Part shown: positions 1-5,868 of the stretch, piece after piece
Layout: each line of letters starts with the position of its first letter
How positions within the stretch are numbered: the stretch's first letter is position 1
From: Verrucomicrobiota bacterium
GTDB lineage: Bacteria; Verrucomicrobiota; Verrucomicrobiia; Chthoniobacterales; UBA10450
Assembly: GCA_003218785.1 (NCBI GenBank)
Contig: QHOM01000171.1
Coordinates: forward strand, 1 to 7,777
DNA: 7,777 bases
Direction: 5' to 3'
Position numbers and translations under genes: made by a program
The notes under the pieces: generated by a model
Database searches by the model: none
Seen by the model: the letters and a program-made list of their open reading frames with translations, nothing else
What the model was told of the DNA's origin: nothing

Positions 1-5
1 CTTTG

Positions 6-1028
6 CTACCATTCGAGCACTGTGCTTGCCCAGGTGAGACCGGCACCGAACACGACCATCAGAATGTAATCGCCCGGCTTGATCCGCCCGCTGCGATTGG
101 CTTCGTCGAGCGCGATGGCCACGGCGGCAGCGGATGTGTTTCCATAACGATCCAGGTTTACGTAGAATTTTTCGAGCGGAATGCCGAGGCGATCGGCAAT
201 CGCTTCGATGATGCGCAAGTTGGCTTGATGCGGAATGACGCACGCAATGTCGTGGATGGACAAGCCAGCTTGTTCGAGTGCTTTCTTCGATGCCCGAATC
301 ATGGCGGTTACCGCTTGCTTGTACACTTCTTTGCCGGTCATGTGGATGGTGTTCAAATTGAGATCGACGTTTTCACGCGTGATCGGGCAACGCGAACCGC
401 CGCCCGGCATAAATAAGATGTTGGTATAATGACCGTCGGTGCCAATGTGAGTGCTAATTACGCCGTGAGCGCTGCCGCGGTGGCGCAAAACTGCGGCGCC
501 AGCACCGTCACCGAAAAGCACGCAAGTATTGCGATCGGTCCAGTTAGTAATCGATGTCAATTTCTCCGCACCGATTACCAGAACGGTGTCGTGCGTGTGT
601 GAGGTAATGAATTGCTGTGCGATCTCCAGGCCAAAGAGAAAGCCTGCACAGGCTGCGGAAATGTCGAGGCAAGCGGCATTGGTCGCACCGATTTTCTTTT
701 GAACGAAACAGGCCGTTGCGGGAAAGAGCATATCGGGAGTGGCCGTTGCGACTAGAATGAGATTAATTTCTTTCGCCGAAATCTTTGCTTGTTCGATCGC
801 TCTCAGCGCTGCTTTGGCGGCCATGTCGCTGGTGGTCTCATCTTTCGCGGCAATGCGGCGTTCCCTAATGCCTGTGCGAGTAGTGATCCAATCGTCGCTG
901 GTGTCGACCATGCGCAAGAGATCTGCGTTGGTCAGAACTTTTTCCGGTACATAACTGCCCGTTCCGATGATTGAGACTGTGCGCAGCGGTTTAGCGGAGC
1001 GCGGGCTCGAGCGAGGCTGTCGTTTCAT
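6..1028 (-). CDS. fabH: beta-ketoacyl-ACP synthase III (FabH)
   Basis: FabH condenses an acyl-CoA (usually acetyl-CoA) with malonyl-ACP to start type II fatty acid synthesis in the cytoplasm. The 340-residue protein has the full thiolase-fold layout. The nucleophile Cys127 lies in DISAACAGF, His267 in PHQAN and Asn297 in RYGNTSA, which together form the Cys-His-Asn triad. The N-terminal IGTGSYVPEKVLTN and TSDDWITTRTGIRERR stretches and the C-terminal GAGLTWAS are typical of the family. The first 15 or so residues are a basic extension beyond the usual start. The ATG at 1028 is supported by a GAGGAG-like ribosome site about 13 bases upstream, inside plsX. The gene overlaps the end of plsX by 38 bp, so translation is probably coupled. 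It is complete, ending with TAG five bases short of the window edge. Identity is seen directly from the motifs; the primer substrate (straight or branched acyl-CoA) cannot be told. Confidence 0.97.
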   Translation of the reverse strand: MKRQPRSSPRSAKPLRTVSIIGTGSYVPEKVLTNADLLRMVDTSDDWITTRTGIRERRIAAKDETTSDMAAKAALRAIEQAKISAKEINLILVATATPDMLFPATACFVQKKIGATNAACLDISAACAGFLFGLEIAQQFITSHTHDTVLVIGAEKLTSITNWTDRNTCVLFGDGAGAAVLRHRGSAHGVISTHIGTDGHYTNILFMPGGGSRCPITRENVDLNLNTIHMTGKEVYKQAVTAMIRASKKALEQAGLSIHDIACVIPHQANLRIIEAIADRLGIPLEKFYVNLDRYGNTSAAAVAIALDEANRSGRIKPGDYILMVVFGAGLTWASTVLEW

Positions 1029-2022
1029 TGTAACGGCGAATCTCCTCGATGATATGCGGGTTCACCTGCTGTTCAATCGACTCTGCCGCCACCCGCAATG
1101 CATTTTTGGTAGCCAACGGAGTGCTTGCGCCATGCGCAATAATGCAGATGCCATTCACGCCGAGAAGCGGACTGCCGCCGTACTCTTCGTAATTCGTCTT
1201 GTCCTTAATGGTTCCAATGGCATTCCTCGCGAGGAATCCGCCGGCTTTTCGCATCGTCGTACGCATGAGCTCGTGCTTGAGCCATTGAAACATCGCCACG
1301 GCGATCGATTCACACGTTTTCAAGATCACGTTGCCGACGAACCCGTCGCAGACGACAACTTCAACCGGATCTTCAAAGAGATGACGGCCTTCTATGTTGC
1401 CAACGAAGTTAAGCGAACTTGGTTTCAACATCTTAAACACTTCCTTGGTCAACTCGGTGCCCTTAACATCCTCGTCGCCGAGTGAGACCAAACCAACGGT
1501 TGGATTCTTGTAATGAAGAACATGACGTGAGTAGACCGAGCCCATGAACGCGTATTGAAGAAGGTGTTCTGGGCGCGCATCGATGTTAGCGCCTGCGTCG
1601 ATTAAAACGAAGACATTCGTTTCGGTCGGAAGCACCGCTGCGATACCGGGGCGATCGATTCCTGGCAACGTGCGAAGCTTAATCGTGCTCGCTGCGACGG
1701 CCGCGCCGGTGTGACCCGCAGTCACGATTGCATCTGCCTGGCCGCGCTTCACGAGATCGACTGCGCGGCTTACTGATGAATCCTTCTTTCGCCTGACCGC
1801 CGACCATGCGCGGTCGCTCATATCCACCACCTGCGTCGCGTGGGTGATCTCGATCCGGTCATCGTTGCAGCCGTGCTTCTTGAGTTCTGCTTCGATCTGT
1901 GCCGAGTCGCCGACGAGAAAAAGTTTATTGATGTGCCGGTACTCACGCAGCGCCATGACGGCGCCAGCGACGAGGTTAGGCGGGCCAAAGTCACCACCCA
2001 TCGCATCCAAGGCGATCTTCAT
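991..2022 (-). CDS. plsX: phosphate acyltransferase PlsX
   Basis: PlsX makes acyl-phosphate from acyl-ACP and phosphate, the donor that PlsY uses to acylate glycerol-3-phosphate; it is a peripheral membrane enzyme. The 343-residue product starts with the hallmark DAMGGDFGP (residues 6-14). It continues with DAGAN (142-146), SLGDEDVKGTE (180-190), FVGNIEGRHLF (207-217), CDGFVGNV (225-232) and YGGSPLLGVNG near 281-291, all family signatures. The usual AGNTGA loop reads AGHTGA at 102-107. The ATG at 2022 is preferred because it puts the DAMGGD motif at the normal distance from the start; an in-frame TTG at 2040 would add six residues with no family support. No strong ribosome site is visible. 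The gene lies downstream of rpmF (117 bp spacer) and overlaps fabH, the common rpmF-plsX-fabH order. Confidence 0.97.
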   Translation of the reverse strand: MKIALDAMGGDFGPPNLVAGAVMALREYRHINKLFLVGDSAQIEAELKKHGCNDDRIEITHATQVVDMSDRAWSAVRRKKDSSVSRAVDLVKRGQADAIVTAGHTGAAVAASTIKLRTLPGIDRPGIAAVLPTETNVFVLIDAGANIDARPEHLLQYAFMGSVYSRHVLHYKNPTVGLVSLGDEDVKGTELTKEVFKMLKPSSLNFVGNIEGRHLFEDPVEVVVCDGFVGNVILKTCESIAVAMFQWLKHELMRTTMRKAGGFLARNAIGTIKDKTNYEEYGGSPLLGVNGICIIAHGASTPLATKNALRVAAESIEQQVNPHIIEEIRRYNETTASLEPALR

Positions 2023-2139
2023 CGGTGCGAAATTTTGCAAACTAGAGCGGCTGATTGCAAAGCGAAAAATGTAGAGGCGTACGCCGCGAAGAGCGCTTGG
2101 GTCTTATGATCACCGGCTAACACAGGTCGCCGATACGAT

Positions 2140-2322
2140 TTACTTGCCTTCGAGCGTCAACACCTGTCGCCCGCGGTAGTAACCGCACGATGGGCACGCA
2201 ATGTGAGAGGCAACAGTGCTGCCACATTGCGAGCATTTGTTTAGGTGCGGGGCATGCCAGCGGTTCGCCGCTCTGCGTGTGCGCAACCGCATTTTCGATG
2301 TTTTGCGTTTCGGGACCCCCAT
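2140..2322 (-). CDS. rpmF: 50S ribosomal protein L32
   Basis: L32 is a small structural protein of the large ribosomal subunit. The 60-residue product has the canonical start GVPKRKTSK followed by a basic MRLRTRRAANRW stretch. It then carries a zinc ribbon with paired cysteines Cys30/Cys33 (CSQC) and Cys43/Cys46 (CPSC), ending in GYYRGRQVL. This is therefore the zinc-binding (C+) form. The start at 2322 matches the family exactly and has a GAAGG ribosome site at 2330-2334 with a spacing of about seven bases. An upstream in-frame start at 2370 would add 16 unrelated residues and was not chosen. It sits between yceD and plsX, as in many bacteria, which is thought to link ribosome and lipid supply. 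Confidence 0.97.
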   Translation of the reverse strand: MGVPKRKTSKMRLRTRRAANRWHAPHLNKCSQCGSTVASHIACPSCGYYRGRQVLTLEGK

Positions 2323-2329
2323 TGACCGG

Positions 2330-2334
2330 CCTTC
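2330..2334 (-). promoter_or_regulatory. ribosome binding site of rpmF
   Basis: The minus strand reads GAAGG here, seven bases before the ATG at 2322. It decides the start of rpmF against the longer in-frame option at 2370. It is one of the few clear Shine-Dalgarno sites in the window. Confidence 0.6.
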
Positions 2335-2404
2335 ACGGAAGCACATCATCGGGAAAATACAAACGCTCACGAGAAGTGATTTGTTAGAACAGTTACAAGG
2401 TCAT

Positions 2405-2427
2405 AAAGGGAGATCTTCTCCCGTTTT
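2405..2427. terminator. stem-loop in the yceD-rpmF spacer
   Basis: GGGAGA (2408-2413), loop TCT and TCTCCC (2417-2422) form a perfect 6 bp stem. AAA before it and TTTT after it can lengthen the stem past one bulged G. Read on the plus strand it ends in GTTTT; read on the minus strand, the direction of the genes, it ends in TTTATG. It could be a weak terminator or attenuator that separates rpmF-plsX-fabH from coaD-yceD, or a leader structure of rpmF. The T-run is short, so termination is not certain. Confidence 0.3.
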
Positions 2428-2459
2428 AACGTCTGTAATCCTCGTAACCTTTTAAGCGT

Positions 2460-2814
2460 TTAACCTTTCAACTTCAGTTTATCCAGCGCACTCCAATCCG
2501 ATTCGCGCTTCATTTCTTGCTCGGCAGTTTCGATTTGTTTCGGCTTGCAAATTCGGCCAGCATCGCGATCGCAATGCGGGTGCGCCGGCAGATTTAGCAA
2601 AAGATCCTCGCAGACACGATACGCAACGCAGCTCCACTGGCTGCGACAGCAATCCGCTCGCCCACAGCGCGCCACCTGCAACACCGAGATCGACATTGTA
2701 ATGTAGCGGTCCGACACAACGAATTCCATCCGTTTCCAGCTCGGGAATCGGGCATTCTTCGTCCCCTTCGAGGTGCAGACCTTCGGTTGGGATTTGCTTC
2801 AGATGAACCTTCAT
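2460..2814 (-). pseudogene. yceD: YceD/DUF177 protein, frameshifted with a missing middle
   Basis: YceD (DUF177) proteins are encoded just before rpmF and have been linked to 23S rRNA/large-subunit assembly. Here the N-terminal part starts at the ATG at 2814. It overlaps the coaD stop as ATGA and runs through VDLGVAGGALWASGLLS to the cysteine pair at residues 64 and 67 (CVSCLR). The family's C-terminal part (EDLLLNLPAHPHCD, then CKPKQIE and the end SDWSALDKLKLKG) lies in another frame down to the TAA at 2460. The two parts meet at about 2607-2615. There the family normally has some 45-50 residues between the Cys motif and the ED-LLLALP-like stretch; here they are directly adjacent. Left alone, the first frame runs to a stop at 2479 and gives a 111-residue protein with a nonsense tail; the intact family is about 160-175 residues. 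Either the gene carries a real internal deletion plus frameshift, or the assembly lost a piece. The family assignment rests on the conserved ends and the position before rpmF. Confidence 0.8.
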
Positions 2815-3290
2815 CGATTAAATTTCCTGTTGAGCGCCTTGGCTACGCAAGCCGGAACAAAACCGGAGACATCCCCACCGAGGCTCGCGATTTCTTTCAC
2901 GATTCGGGAACTGAGGTAAGTGTACTCCTCCTTCGGCATCAGGAAAATCGTTTCCACGCCAGTTTCGAGTTTTCGATTCATCAACGCCATTTGAAATTCA
3001 AATTCGAAATCGGAAACGGCGCGCAAACCGCGGATGACCGCGCCGGCCTTTTCCGTCTTGGCGAATTCGACAAGCAATCCCTTGAGCTCGGCGATGCGGA
3101 CACTGTCGATCTTGCCGGCGGTTTCTCGAAGTAGATCGAGACGTTCCTTCATCGAGAAAAGCGGTTGTTTCTCGTCATTATGCGCCACCGCCACAATGAC
3201 CTCATCGAACAGTTTTCGCGCACGCTCAATAACATCGAGGTGACCGTTGGTCACCGGATCAAAACTGCCTGGATAGATTGCGCGTCTCAT
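2811..3290 (-). CDS. coaD: phosphopantetheine adenylyltransferase
   Basis: CoaD joins 4'-phosphopantetheine and ATP to give dephospho-CoA, the fourth step of coenzyme A synthesis, in the cytoplasm. The 159-residue length equals that of the E. coli enzyme. The nucleotidyltransferase motif reads YPGSFDPVTNGHLD with the catalytic-type His17 of the TNGH box. RGLRAVSDFEFEFQMALMNR (about 87-106) and the C-terminal YLSSRIVKEIASLGGDVSGFVP are family signatures. The ATG at 3290 was chosen because the sequence from MRRAIYPGSF matches the usual start; the upstream in-frame ATGs add residues that do not look like the family. No clear ribosome site is seen. The TGA stop overlaps the yceD ATG (ATGA, 2811-2814), so coaD is the first visible gene of the minus-strand block. 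Confidence 0.97.
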   Translation of the reverse strand: MRRAIYPGSFDPVTNGHLDVIERARKLFDEVIVAVAHNDEKQPLFSMKERLDLLRETAGKIDSVRIAELKGLLVEFAKTEKAGAVIRGLRAVSDFEFEFQMALMNRKLETGVETIFLMPKEEYTYLSSRIVKEIASLGGDVSGFVPACVAKALNRKFNR

Positions 3291-3311
3291 AAGCGGGATT
3301 GCAACCGGAAA

Positions 3312-3339
3312 ATCAAACATCAAACGTCAAACATCAAAC
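3312..3339. repeat. four tandem RTCAAAC heptamers in the divergent spacer
   Basis: The units are ATCAAAC (3312-3318), ATCAAAC (3319-3325), GTCAAAC (3326-3332) and ATCAAAC (3333-3339), with a single base difference in the third. They lie 21 bp upstream of coaD and 52 bp upstream of the stress-protein start, in a 101 bp divergent spacer (3291-3391) that should hold promoters for both directions. On the minus strand each unit reads GTTTGAY, giving TTGATG/TTGACG hexamers that look like -35 boxes every 7 bases. No matching -10 box was found at proper spacing. Confidence 0.8.
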
Positions 3340-3391
3340 TTTTCTGCGGTTGCCGAATGGCGTGGAAGCCGGAGATTGGTCTGCGCCTCTC

Positions 3392-4219
3392 ATGATCAAT
3401 CCATCGCGTTATCGCACGATTGCTGTGGCGAGCACGTTTTCTCCGCGGTTTAAACAGGTAATTGCCGAAGCGAAGCGAATTCGGGACAGGTTTTCATCTG
3501 AGTTTCATCTGATTTATGTAGGCGAACGCAATGAGGAAACGGCCAAGAAGTTTAGAGATGCGCTTGCGCAGCTACAGCTTCCGTTTGATTCACCGATTCA
3601 TTACGAAAAAGGCGACCCAGCCGAAGTTATTCTCCGCGTACTCGCCGAGCAGAAGATCGATATGGTCGTCGCCGGCGCGCTCGAAAAGGAGGTAGTACTG
3701 CATCCATTTCTTGGCAATGTCGCGCGCCGCCTTGTGCGAGAAGCCAGCGGTTCGGTGATGCTCTTTACCAAGCCGGAAGTGAAGCCAAAACCGCTGCGCC
3801 GAATCGTTTTTGTTGCAGATTATTCCACGCACGGACTGCGCGCATTGAAAACAACATTGCCACTCGCCTCAGCGGAATCCTGTGAGCGGCTTTATGTCAT
3901 TCGAATTATCACGGCGTTTGACCAGGCGCGCGCGTCGATTCGTGCGGATGCCGGGGAGGGTGAAAAACCTAAAACGACGGACGAGGAAGAAGACGCGCTG
4001 GAGAAATTCGTTTTGTCAGCTGGCGCGACCGGGGTTCCAATCGAGGCGCGCTGTATCCGCGGCAATACTGGCTTAGCTGCTTCAGATTTTGTTCAATCGG
4101 TAAAAGCAGACTTGCTGGTGGTGTCGATGTCAAAGAACCGCGATGCGATCCAGCAACTGCCGAGTAATATCGCCTGGATCACCGATGTTATTCCCTGTAA
4201 TCTTTGGGTAATTAGGTAG
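3392..4219 (+). CDS. universal-stress-like protein with two tandem Usp domains
   Basis: The 275-residue cytoplasmic protein looks like two UspA-type domains in tandem. The first (about 6-127) has a beta strand YRTIAVASTFSPRF, a GDPAEVILRVLAEQKIDMVVAGA core (about 74-96) and an FLGNVARRLVREASGSVMLF end. The second (about 135-275) opens with PLRRIVFVADYS and closes with RGNTGLAASDFV, KADLLVVSMS and PCNLWVIR. UspA proteins of the ATP-binding kind carry G-2x-G-9x-G-S/T. Here domain 1 keeps only parts of it (Gly95, then Gly108-Asn109) and domain 2 has lost the glycines (SMSKNRDAIQQLPSN). Nucleotide binding is therefore doubtful, at least in domain 2. The ATG at 3392 is chosen because the domain starts right after it; an upstream in-frame ATG at 3299 would translate the heptamer repeats. 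No strong ribosome site is visible. Its role is unknown beyond the family link to stress tolerance. Confidence 0.8.
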   Translation: MINPSRYRTIAVASTFSPRFKQVIAEAKRIRDRFSSEFHLIYVGERNEETAKKFRDALAQLQLPFDSPIHYEKGDPAEVILRVLAEQKIDMVVAGALEKEVVLHPFLGNVARRLVREASGSVMLFTKPEVKPKPLRRIVFVADYSTHGLRALKTTLPLASAESCERLYVIRIITAFDQARASIRADAGEGEKPKTTDEEEDALEKFVLSAGATGVPIEARCIRGNTGLAASDFVQSVKADLLVVSMSKNRDAIQQLPSNIAWITDVIPCNLWVIR

Positions 4220-4269
4220 CGACGGCGCTCTCGGGCCATCCATGGATGTCGCAGCGCGATGTCCCTACC
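4215..4269. repeat. palindromic intergenic element with GGTAG/CTACC ends (copy 1)
   Basis: The left end GGTAGCGAC (4215-4223) and the right end GTCCCTACC (4261-4269) are inverted copies with one mismatch. The pairing goes on inward as GGCGCT against AGCGCGAT with a small gap. The centre holds a perfect 12 bp palindrome, CATCCATGGATG (4237-4248). The element starts inside the last codon and stop of the stress protein, whose TAG comes from the GGTAG end, and lies just before the membrane protein. It shares end sequences with the element at 5869-5951, so both may belong to one dispersed REP-like family. Confidence 0.55.
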
Positions 4270-4284
4270 GTTGTCGACACTGCA

Positions 4285-4998
4285 ATGGAGCACCCGTTTC
4301 AACCATATGGCTTGCCGCATCTCACGGTCATTTTTCTTACAATCGTCTTGCCCTTTGTGCTTGCTGCCATCGTGCGCTACACAAAATCGTCGCGCGTCGA
4401 ACGCGCCATTATCGCTGTTCTCTCAACCGTACTAATCTTCAACTATATCGCCTACCTAATTTTCGTTCGCAGCTACGGCATGGTGACGTGGCGGCAAATG
4501 CTGCCTTTGCAACTGTGTGACTGGGGCATGGTTGTGGTAATCATTGCAATGTGGACCGGAAATCAGCGCTGGTTCGAAGTGGCATATTTCTGGGGGATTG
4601 GCGGCACGCTCCAGGCGGTGCTCACGCCCAATTTGCGTTTTGGTTTTCCAGATTTGCGGTTCATCAGCTTTTTTACTTCGCATTCCGGTATTATTATCGG
4701 CGTAGTCTTCCTAATGTTGATCCGCCGATATCGGCCATATCCCATGTCGATCGTGCGCGTGTTTTTGTGGTCGGAGTTTTATTTTGTGGTCACCCTCATT
4801 GCCGACCAGCTAACGGGTTTTAACTACGGATTTCTGCTCCATAAACCGGAAGCGTTTTCCATTTTAAATTTTCTCTCCGATTCACGCCCACTCTACCTTC
4901 TGGAAATGCACGGGGTCGCGTTACTCTTTTTCCTGGGGTTGTATGCGCCTTTTGCGATCGTCGACCTTGTGAGCAAGAAAGAGTTGTCGCAAAAATAA
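4285..4998 (+). CDS. TIGR02206/YwaF-like integral membrane protein
   Basis: This 237-residue, strongly hydrophobic protein has about six or seven membrane segments (near residues 12-30, 41-61, 80-90, 97-115, 133-147, 158-175 and 205-228). Conserved-looking motifs match the TIGR02206 (YwaF-like) family, whose function is unknown: PLQLCDWG (74-81), AYFWGIGGTLQAVLTPNL (100-117), SHSG at 132-135, TGFNYGFLLHKP (177-188) and a late WYLLE-like PLYLLEMHG. The ATG at 4285 is chosen because family members begin with a short stretch ending in a HL-type motif (here PFQPYGLPHL). The longer in-frame start at 4246 lies inside the palindromic element and would add 13 residues made of repeat sequence. No clear ribosome site is seen for either start. 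It ends 36 bp before kdsA. Whether it belongs to the lipopolysaccharide genes functionally is open. Confidence 0.8.
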   Translation: MEHPFQPYGLPHLTVIFLTIVLPFVLAAIVRYTKSSRVERAIIAVLSTVLIFNYIAYLIFVRSYGMVTWRQMLPLQLCDWGMVVVIIAMWTGNQRWFEVAYFWGIGGTLQAVLTPNLRFGFPDLRFISFFTSHSGIIIGVVFLMLIRRYRPYPMSIVRVFLWSEFYFVVTLIADQLTGFNYGFLLHKPEAFSILNFLSDSRPLYLLEMHGVALLFFLGLYAPFAIVDLVSKKELSQK

Positions 4999-5020
4999 TG
5001 CGACAGTCACAGACCGCCGT

Positions 5021-5026
5021 TACAAT
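5021..5026 (+). promoter_or_regulatory. possible -10 box just before kdsA
   Basis: TACAAT matches the sigma-70 -10 consensus at five of six bases and ends 8 bases before the GTG of kdsA. No good -35 box lies at 16-18 bp; a GCGACA at 5000-5005 is 15 bp away. If used, transcription would start at about the GTG itself. The call is weak because hexamers like this arise by chance. Confidence 0.2.
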
Positions 5027-5034
5027 CTTTCATT

Positions 5035-5853
5035 GTGAAAACAAAGCCATTGCGCGTCGGCAAGGTCACGATCGGCGGGAAACGCCCGGCGTTCATTCTC
5101 GGCCCATGCGTAATCGAGTCGGAAAAGTTCGTGTGGCGCATGGCAAAGAAAATCGCCGAAATCTGCCGGGCCGAAGACGTCGATTTCATTTTCAAAGCCT
5201 CATATGACAAGGCGAACCGGACTTCGCTGCGTTCCTTCCGCGGACTCAGCGCACGCGAAGGCTGCGAGATTCTTTCGACCATCGGCCGCGAGTTGAAGAT
5301 TCCGGTCACAACGGATGTTCATTTGCCAGTGGAAGCCGACATTGCCGGCGAAAAGATCGACATGTTGCAAATCCCAGCGTTTCTCTGCCGGCAAACTGAT
5401 TTACTGCGCGCCGCCGCGGAAACGGGTCGCGCGATTAATGTTAAAAAAGGCCAGTTTCTCGCGCCATGGGATGTTCGAAATATTGCCGACAAGCTAATCG
5501 GCTTTGGTAACCCAAAATTCTGTTTCACGGAACGCGGCACCACGTTCGGCTATAACAATCTCGTGGCCGACATGCGATCGCTTTATTGGATTCGTGAGGC
5601 AGGATACCGGGTAGTCTTTGATGCGACCCATTCTGTTCAGCGGCCTGGGGGCGCAGGGGACTCCACTTCGGGTGATAGCATTCTCGCGCCGGCGCTGGCG
5701 CGGGCGGCGATGAGCGTGGGATGCGATGGCATCTTTATGGAGGTCCACCCAAATCCGGCGCGCGCTTTGTCGGATGGGCCGAACCAGATTCCGCTAAGGG
5801 ATTTGCCGAAGCATTTGCGCATGTTAAAGGCTATTCATGCTGCTGTTTCATAG
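5035..5853 (+). CDS. kdsA: 3-deoxy-8-phosphooctulonate synthase (Kdo-8-P synthase)
   Basis: KdsA condenses phosphoenolpyruvate with arabinose-5-phosphate to give Kdo-8-phosphate, the precursor of the Kdo sugars that link lipid A to the LPS core. The 272-residue protein carries the family blocks GPCVIESEK, FKASYDKANRTS, QIPAFLCRQTDLL, NVKKGQFLAPWD, ERGTTFGYNNLV, DATHSVQRPGG and MEVHPNP. Cys25 sits where metal-independent enzymes such as the E. coli one have Asn. With His199, Glu236 and Asp247 it fits the four-ligand metal site of the metal-dependent class (Aquifex type). The start is GTG at 5035, which puts GPC at the expected distance; no Shine-Dalgarno site precedes it. It is followed by a palindromic element and then lptC, placing Kdo synthesis beside LPS export. 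Confidence 0.97.
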   Translation: MKTKPLRVGKVTIGGKRPAFILGPCVIESEKFVWRMAKKIAEICRAEDVDFIFKASYDKANRTSLRSFRGLSAREGCEILSTIGRELKIPVTTDVHLPVEADIAGEKIDMLQIPAFLCRQTDLLRAAAETGRAINVKKGQFLAPWDVRNIADKLIGFGNPKFCFTERGTTFGYNNLVADMRSLYWIREAGYRVVFDATHSVQRPGGAGDSTSGDSILAPALARAAMSVGCDGIFMEVHPNPARALSDGPNQIPLRDLPKHLRMLKAIHAAVS

Positions 5854-5868
5854 CGGCCGCTCCGATGA

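Noticed and set aside
3..416. 137-residue open frame on the plus strand
   Set aside because: It is antisense to the fabH 3' half, which is fully supported by its active-site motifs.
967..1485. 172-residue open frame on the plus strand
   Set aside because: It lies wholly antisense to plsX and the plsX/fabH overlap, shows no family motif, and is explained by the codon bias of the real genes.
2076..2085. Palindrome GGCGTACGCC in the rpmF-plsX spacer
   Set aside because: A single 10 bp palindrome without flanking symmetry or a recognisable operator context is not enough for a regulatory call.
2607..2615. Programmed ribosomal frameshift in yceD
   Set aside because: No slippery heptamer is seen at the joint, and the conserved middle of the protein would still be missing after a frame change.
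3312..3339. Possible CRISPR-like repeats
   Set aside because: The units are 7 bp and directly adjacent, with no spacers and no cas genes.
3299..3391. Upstream in-frame extension of the stress protein
   Set aside because: It would translate the heptamer repeats and has no Usp-like sequence; the domain begins right after the ATG at 3392.
4246..4284. Longer start of the membrane protein
   Set aside because: The added 13 residues come from the palindromic element and the sequence just after it; family members begin near the ATG at 4285.
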